DNA of 64,000 nt from Ruminococcus sp. (lineage in GTDB: Bacteria > Bacillota > Clostridia > Oscillospirales > Ruminococcaceae). Position 1 is the first letter of the stretch. Each line of letters begins with the position of its first letter. The notes under the pieces were generated by a model. The model was not told where the DNA came from. It did not search any database and was given only the letters and a program-made list of their open reading frames with translations. This document shows, one piece after another, positions 59,701-64,000 of this stretch. The stretch lies in the NCBI GenBank assembly GCA_017961625.1, contig JAGCWY010000041.1, positions 1 through 64,000 of the forward strand, in the 5' to 3' direction. Both the position numbers and the translations under genes were made by a program.

Positions 59701-60811
59701 GTACCGGAATATTCAACCCGCGAGATTGTAATTCTTGAATCAAAAATGCCCATAGAACCTCACCAGGCTGAACATCAATATATATTATTATACCTGAATT
59801 GTTTTTGCTCAAACCATCTAATGCAGAAATAAGATTCTTAACGTGTGATTCATTGTATATAGCACGAACACAAAAAACGCATCCTTCAGGATAATTATCA
59901 ATTAAGTAACGATAACATAATGCGGTTTTTCCTTGTCCTGAAACACCTTTAATTATAACAACACCGTTTTTCTCAATAGTATTATGGATCTTTTCTAACC
60001 AGTATGAACGCTTAAAATCAAAGCCGTAACGAATATGAGATGGGTGTGCTGAAACGCCTTGAAAAAACTGTTTTTTAAGTTCTTCAGGCGTATCATCTAG
60101 TTTAAACTCGCTTAAAAGAACTAATGACTTATTGTATTCTTTATAGAAACCATCAATAGCAGAAATGCTAACTCCAATTTCATGTATCTTTTCTTTCCAT
60201 AAATCTAAGGATGTATACCCCTTTGTATTAGATAATGTCGAGATATACTGAATCAATAAATCTTTTGCCAATAATGGTGCCGGCATAACTGGAACGTAAG
60301 AACTAATTTGCTTCTCGATGCTATTATTTAAATTATCAAGACTAACTTTTTCAAATTTCAAAGAATCAAGAAGCCATATTGCATCATCAGTAGATAAATT
60401 GTGCTTATCTTCTAATTTTTTAACTAACTTAGCTTTGGTATTTTTGTCTCCATCTTGAAGAGCTTGCAATTCAGATCCTAAAGAGCCAAAGTAAACAACT
60501 ACAATATTTGAAAATGAATCATCTTGAGTATGCAAGCTACACATGCGGTTAAAGAAGCCTTCCCCACCTTTTGAAGTTTTGGAGGAAGCGAGACTAGAAA
60601 GTGCAAGATCTGATGAAATGTTCTTCACTTGTACTGCTTCAACAATAAAACCATCTTTCTTTATTACTAAGTCTTCAATATCTTCAGGGTAATACTCATA
60701 TGCTCCGTCGTCAAGAAGTATTCTATTTGCGATATATAGAGTTTGAGATGAAAAACCTTTCCATGCTGATAGAGCACCTAAATCAGATTTTGAGAAAATT
60801 GTATCATTCAT
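56792..60811 (-). CDS. STAND-type NTPase with N-terminal nuclease-like domain (Avs-like)
   Basis: A 1339-residue soluble protein. The N-terminus (1-100) looks like a Cap4/Mrr-type PD-(D/E)xK nuclease: WKGFSSQTLYIANRILL, then EDLVI with Asp47 and EAVQVKN with Gln61-x-Lys63. A P-loop NTPase follows (Walker A GVSGQGKTAL near residue 290; Walker B IIIYIDVQ; then LISIRDEDF), with a winged-helix-like segment near 500-540, and a very long helical C-terminal part (about 560-1339) that would be the sensor. Nuclease-STAND-sensor order and size match AVAST (Avs) immune proteins that detect phage proteins. ATG follows AGGTGATA. It stands alone. Sensor specificity unknown. Confidence 0.8.
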   Translation of the reverse strand: MNDTIFSKSDLGALSAWKGFSSQTLYIANRILLDDGAYEYYPEDIEDLVIKKDGFIVEAVQVKNISSDLALSSLASSKTSKGGEGFFNRMCSLHTQDDSFSNIVVVYFGSLGSELQALQDGDKNTKAKLVKKLEDKHNLSTDDAIWLLDSLKFEKVSLDNLNNSIEKQISSYVPVMPAPLLAKDLLIQYISTLSNTKGYTSLDLWKEKIHEIGVSISAIDGFYKEYNKSLVLLSEFKLDDTPEELKKQFFQGVSAHPSHIRYGFDFKRSYWLEKIHNTIEKNGVVIIKGVSGQGKTALCYRYLIDNYPEGCVFCVRAIYNESHVKNLISALDGLSKNNSGIIIYIDVQPGEVLWAFLIQELQSRGLNIPVLISIRDEDFNTTPFNGKAIQYDLIELNLSKEEAENIYNLFTSENPHPFYRSFDEAWIAFGSNGPMIEFVYLLTNNETLTHRLETQIQFLISEKVPDNWLELLQLVCYAGRLGVNVDYSAVKKITNCSTMIAAIQRLKDEYLIRVTEDNRIEVLHPVRAKIVYDILCLQTGTNDKDLVFNAISCVKSKSVGAILFDYFSNQKYLLEDIYQLSQIEFTDWIGFAATVKTLLWLDTKRYVELNQDYIQSLVEKYGDGWLCLLPTDFSGVYSPNEFIMDDLIDLPIIKDKERAKTGIEEVKKSLSSLTLDYQSIDYFFKNCIKPALLPQTDQEKSSFGYSLFWLAKRGFSAGIVLNALEMKKCLCVGELQSSADAIRGLSEHPDLSDIYKEAVDCLSDRLITEMEVIVYDDIEDEVICKFIPPIENETKNTDETDYSNQYWRITMFDILKQLYPQKEYITIELVGVDLLGDFGINPLDYKLHIKKEKRYITWVTEINSWIRSRIEYSLRPSSWEQYVKYIDEIRTVAHELVEETIRFIDDVYKKERYTKERWKRVETRLIQFKKSIFKKIYLPIPAVDSYCLYSEDNANLPELDYFTMRQLLSVEKYKDFRQHLSNYSTGLENYFNQFGEVILARINKQDLISIDNSRHAMFNLYSASKELYDVQREYYSLFSEYSSFNDKFFNEETESLLTLVNIWRHVLDYMPKKQAVAYNAKQQYRKGKNLFKDLLAEIPNEIKVTIIEGEEYIYIASNLNMDEGNTLESEYTNLVLKIRKIFQSAILESSNRWYCETQGREFVYVPLISDACLPSGFLIPFYILFDKEETNISHTMLPCEIEECVRDILNGGSEETTWITAMSKIQELKLYLKRFEQIINVGCNEKCNHVIKRIIERTEEKIKIIWGEFILCKSIVNQLTKDAGTQDLEMLNIINTFFESYDIIINYINNRRNYAEIIQMIDCVSASMIFLQHLMIKKE

Positions 60812-60970
60812 GTTTTATCACCTTTATAATATTGTGATTTATAAAATGGTATTCTTTTGAATCTAATTGAAAACAAAAGAATTATCTAAATATCTATACT
60901 TTAGGTAATCCATTTTTTCTTCTCTCCAATCAAGTTTTTAATATCCCACTTTAACGCAATATATTCTCAT

Positions 60971-61630
60971 CTAATTCGCTGAACTACCTCTTACCTTTAT
61001 ATCCATAAGCGTGGACCTTAAATTTTTCATTTCATTTATAGATCCGGTTTTTAATAATAAATCAATTACTGATGCTATTGAATTAATGAAAACAAAGAAA
61101 GAAAATGCTGTTAGTAATATAACTATAATTAATGCTATTATTTCCGTTGTAGATACCATACCTATCCTATCCTTTATTATATCAGCAATAAATTTTGCTA
61201 TAGGTAATACAATGATCTCAGCATACCTTATTATTTTTTTCCTTTCTTTATTCTTAGAATTAATCCAATTATCACACTCGCCGATCAAATAATCTAATCT
61301 TTGAATTTCACTCCAATTCACACCGTTAATAACTAATTTTTCTTGTAATTCAACCAAAAAACTATCATATGCTTTAACTCTATCATTCGATTTTTTTATA
61401 TTTTTACGTTCCATTATGAATAACAGCATAGATAGCAATGCAATTATAATTAATTCAATGAAAAAGAAATCCGGAATCTGAATAAATAGATTCACTATTC
61501 CCAATACAGAAAAAATAATTAAGAATATGTATGTAACAATCAAATTATACTTAACATTAGTAACCTGTATACTTCGCTTTCTATAATCCTCTTTTTGCTT
61601 CAGATATAATTCAAGTATACGACAAACCAT
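60971..61630 (-). CDS. Four-helix membrane protein paired with an OLD-type ATPase
   Basis: A 219-residue protein with two pairs of membrane segments: about 27-48 and 54-75 (YIFLIIFSVLGIVNLFI; IELIIIALLSMLLFIME) and about 160-190 and 177-200 (IGMVSTTEIIALIIVILLT; AFSFFVFINSI), separated by a charged, helical cytoplasmic stretch. No family is recognised. ATG at 61630 follows AGAGGAG. It lies 75 bases after the OLD-type gene with no terminator between, so both form an operon. A membrane effector triggered by the ATPase is a reasonable guess. Confidence 0.65.
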   Translation of the reverse strand: MVCRILELYLKQKEDYRKRSIQVTNVKYNLIVTYIFLIIFSVLGIVNLFIQIPDFFFIELIIIALLSMLLFIMERKNIKKSNDRVKAYDSFLVELQEKLVINGVNWSEIQRLDYLIGECDNWINSKNKERKKIIRYAEIIVLPIAKFIADIIKDRIGMVSTTEIIALIIVILLTAFSFFVFINSIASVIDLLLKTGSINEMKNLRSTLMDIKVRGSSAN

Positions 61631-61705
61631 AAATTCTCCTCTTTTCACATCATGAAACTAATTAAAATTTATCAAATACTTCTGCAGTATTAACGTACAA
61701 GGCAA

Positions 61706-63376
61706 CTATTTTTTATTCCATTTTTGTATCGTATCACTCAAATCTATAATTCTTTGTTTTAGATCAAGTATATCTTTTGAATTCTCATCATTTATATAAT
61801 CAATTACTTTATGTGAAAAATCCACTTTATTAAACACAGAATTTCCTATTACTTGTTTTATATAATCAGGAAATTTTTCATTTATTCCACACTGAATAGA
61901 TAATTTGTCATTAAATGCAGCATTTATAGCCTGATACGAGACATAGTTTTCAATTTCTTTACCAGCAGTTATCCAACACAACATTTTGACAGCTTCAAAC
62001 TCATTTTTTATTCTTTCCTTTGTAATATTAATATCTTTTTTCTTACCACATATATCACTGTCAATTACAATTGCGGAATTTCTATTGGTAGATAGAATTT
62101 TTATAAGATTATCATCTTTTGATTCAGGCTCAGCTGTAAAATGTGATAAAATCCGACCACCATAATATAGAAATTGATAATCAACACCCTCAACCAACTC
62201 ATTATTTCCCCATAATTCAAGCCAGCGTTTAATATATACCTTATCAGATGGACCTTCAACCCAAATAATCCCATTAGATTGAAAAATGTCACTTGCCCTT
62301 ACATCAAGATCATTTAATATTTCACATTTTGTAATATAGTCTTCCACATTATGTATTGAAGACTTTCCGTTTTCCTTAATAACATGATACAACCGAGCTT
62401 CTTTTTTACCTGCAAACATATTTATTGCAACATGAGAATGTGTGGTTAATAAAATGGTTGTATCATGTTCAATACTAAATCGGTATATATACTCAAATAA
62501 CCTTCGTTGTAATGCAGGATGTAGATTATTTTCAAGTTCTTCAAAAGCAAAAACTATGTTTTCGTAATTAGCAATTTTATTTATAGTAGTATTACCTATT
62601 ACACATGGCATAACTATAAGATTCAACAAAACAAGTATTATTGTTTTTAAGCCACTTCCCATTTTTGATAGTGGAAATCTATTATCTTTTTCATAAAGAA
62701 AAATTTCCCATTTTTCATTTGAATATTTTTGAATTGTAATATCAGTAAATTCAGAATCGGGTGACATTATTTTATTGAGTGCTTTTAATAAATCTACACG
62801 GATAATACTTTCATTAGAATCAGCACAATTTAAAATACGATTAATCAAATTTGTCGCTCCGGAGCCACTTTTTGAAAGAAAAATATTTTTTTCTTCCTTT
62901 TCAGGTACTATATCTCTTTCGGCATTTAAGCGATAAAACGTTGTATTGATTAACTTTTGATTAAAGTTTTGTATTATCATACTGACATCAAAATCATTAC
63001 TAATGAATTTTTCATCATTTAAATTGAAATCATATACTGTTCTAAAAGACTCACCGCTTGAAGTTGACCACTGTGTTAGTTTTATAATTTTTTTCACAAA
63101 GCTCTCTTTATATGGTTTCATCGCCGAACCTTTATACCTTGAATTACACAGCATCAAATCATAGTCTTCATTGGTAATCTTATAATTAATCTCAACGTTG
63201 TTGTAACCAATATTTGTATCCTTATCAACCAATGACTGTAAAACGTCAATACAACTAGACTTTCCACAATTATTTCTGCCGATAAAAACGTTTATATTCT
63301 TTAATTTAGAAATCGAAGAAAAATCTTCAAATGATTTATAATTCCTAAATCTTAGTTCTTCAAATTCTGGAAACAT
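61706..63376 (-). CDS. OLD-family ATP-dependent endonuclease (AAA-TOPRIM)
   Basis: A 556-residue protein. N-terminal ATPase head starts ELRFRNYKSFEDF with Walker A GRNNCGKS (33-40); Walker B IVFAFEELENNLHP near residue 275 and LLTTHSHVAI follow. The C-terminal TOPRIM nuclease part begins IIWVEGPSDKVYI near residue 370 and has VIDSDICGKK near 437. This is the OLD/GajA architecture. No GajB-type helicase lies next to it; the only partner is the membrane protein downstream. ATG at 63376 has GGAGG close by. Probably nicks phage or host DNA when triggered. Confidence 0.88.
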   Translation of the reverse strand: MFPEFEELRFRNYKSFEDFSSISKLKNINVFIGRNNCGKSSCIDVLQSLVDKDTNIGYNNVEINYKITNEDYDLMLCNSRYKGSAMKPYKESFVKKIIKLTQWSTSSGESFRTVYDFNLNDEKFISNDFDVSMIIQNFNQKLINTTFYRLNAERDIVPEKEEKNIFLSKSGSGATNLINRILNCADSNESIIRVDLLKALNKIMSPDSEFTDITIQKYSNEKWEIFLYEKDNRFPLSKMGSGLKTIILVLLNLIVMPCVIGNTTINKIANYENIVFAFEELENNLHPALQRRLFEYIYRFSIEHDTTILLTTHSHVAINMFAGKKEARLYHVIKENGKSSIHNVEDYITKCEILNDLDVRASDIFQSNGIIWVEGPSDKVYIKRWLELWGNNELVEGVDYQFLYYGGRILSHFTAEPESKDDNLIKILSTNRNSAIVIDSDICGKKKDINITKERIKNEFEAVKMLCWITAGKEIENYVSYQAINAAFNDKLSIQCGINEKFPDYIKQVIGNSVFNKVDFSHKVIDYINDENSKDILDLKQRIIDLSDTIQKWNKK

Positions 63377-63838
63377 ATATCCTCCATCATTCATTATATA
63401 TTATTTCAAAACATAGTTACCTAGTTTTTAAATTATACACTATAATTATACATTATTATTAGCGCATTTTCAACACTTTTATATCAAATCTCATCTATTT
63501 TTTGTAAACATCTTTGAGGATAATCATTATTGCTCGCAAGTGATTTACACCAGCACAAAATAATTTATCTTATTTATATATTTTTTATACATATAACAAA
63601 CGCCACATTAAAATATCACAGTAATCATATTCTAATCCCAAAAATATCATCATTTAACAAAGCAGCGATCTCAACGAGACCGCTGTATACAGTGATTATT
63701 TCAGCAACATTCATAATCATATTCTCATTTCTGTCAATTTGAGAAAATATACACACTTGCTAAAAAATAGGCAAAAGAGAATATATATAGAATTGTAATG
63801 CTAATTATTTAGTAAATATGGAATCAGAAACGCATAAA
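63377..63838. other. Intergenic region upstream of the OLD-type operon
   Basis: Contains the promoter at 63445-63473 and an imperfect stem CAGCGATCTC/GAGACCGCTG (about 63662-63684) that may end the gene entering from the right. A 70-codon plus-strand frame at 63530 has no ribosome site and is not called. Confidence 0.4.
63445..63473 (-). promoter_or_regulatory. Promoter of the OLD-type operon
   Basis: Minus strand: TTGAAA (63473-63468), 17-base spacer, TATAAT (63450-63445). Confidence 0.85.
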
Positions 63839-64000
63839 TTATAACGGTAATGCATATTTTGAATCCAATAAATTAGGAATGCTGTCCATCTTTGAAAAAG
63901 AGAAACTATTGATCAAATGCTTTGCCCCAACCACTTTTGGATCCAAATCGCTTCTTGATCGAATAACATCATTTTTCTCAGCTGCAATCTTAAGTTTATC
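63839..64000 (-). CDS. C-terminal end of an unknown protein (partial)
   Basis: Minus-strand frame open from the window edge to TAA at 63841-63839, 53 residues beginning DKLKIAAEKNDVIRSRSDL and ending LLDSKYALPL. Too short to classify. It is shorter than the 63530-63742 frame but keeps island-like codon use and an expected position upstream of the OLD operon in the same direction. Confidence 0.45.
   Translation of the reverse strand, partial: DKLKIAAEKNDVIRSRSDLDPKVVGAKHLINSFSFSKMDSIPNLLDSKYALPL

Larger units (their letters stand above)
46051..64000. mobile_element. Probable tRNA-Asn-integrated genomic (defence) island, right end outside the window
   Basis: From the tRNA-Asn fragment rightward the sequence becomes visibly AT-rich, genes are unrelated to fibre degradation, and several broken gene pieces with host-like composition (46145, 47400, 52982, 56149) lie between intact defence-type genes. 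No integrase or conjugation gene is seen in the visible part, so the element type is unknown. The far end should carry the intact tRNA-Asn. Confidence 0.65.

Noticed and set aside
61706..63376. Complete Gabija system
   Set aside because: The OLD-type gene fits GajA, but no GajB helicase is adjacent; the neighbour is a membrane protein.
1..64000. CRISPR array or cas genes
   Set aside because: No regularly spaced direct repeats and no Cas-like proteins were seen; the only tandem repeats are inside coding genes.

Overview
The window reads as a chromosome segment of a fibre-degrading Firmicute, most likely a rumen or gut Ruminococcus. The signs are two large secreted proteins that end in a type I dockerin with the LANPxKYG insertion (a CotH-family protein and a GH74 xyloglucanase), threonine-rich linkers, strong AGGAGG-type ribosome sites with frequent TTG or GTG starts, many TTGACA-N17-TATAAT promoters, and sortase-built pili. 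Species cannot be fixed from the sequence alone.

Left part (1-33,400), host-like base composition: the end of a carrier-protein/thioesterase pair from a nonribosomal peptide or polyketide locus; a MACPF pore-former-like protein; a three-gene ABC-2 exporter operon (ATPase plus two permeases) with a lipoprotein gene upstream; an esterase; a YolD-like gene; an ECF sigma factor overlapping a Thr-rich membrane protein; the CotH-dockerin protein; a NarL-type two-component pair; GH74-dockerin; a LytS-like kinase with a receiver-winged-helix regulator; a Y-family polymerase with a LexA-like box; a U32-family protein carrying Pro/Gly repeats; and an OmpR-type pair divergent from a MacB/FtsX-type ABC transporter.

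Middle part (33,400-46,000): a sortase/pilus region with two divergent operons. The minus-strand operon runs coiled-coil protein, signal peptidase I, a 1499-residue LPETG adhesin with a fibro-slime domain, Cna-B domains and two CBM4/9-like jelly rolls, an LPTTG backbone pilin, and a class C sortase. The plus-strand operon runs signal peptidase I, class C sortase, and a small pilin ending in LAQTG. A separate class D/E-like sortase lies to the right. Three promoters in this region share TTGACT as -35.

Right part (46,051 to the window end): a visibly AT-rich accessory island. It begins exactly at a 60-base 3' fragment of a tRNA-Asn gene, as expected for one attachment site of an element integrated at a tRNA 3' end; the intact tRNA should lie beyond the right edge. 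The island is dense in defence-type genes: a HEPN protein, a Fic protein, a YjzC-like gene with DUF1883-TIR, a three-gene operon (possible ADP-ribosyltransferase, dGTPase, unknown 195-residue protein) with a 28-bp palindrome across its -35 box, a decayed DUF3427 helicase, an AAA ATPase/TOPRIM pair, a 1339-residue STAND-type NTPase with an N-terminal PD-(D/E)xK-like nuclease domain, and an OLD-type ATPase-TOPRIM gene followed by a membrane protein. The three-gene dGTPase operon and the OLD/membrane-protein pair are the best candidates for little-described systems; their functions are inferred, not shown.
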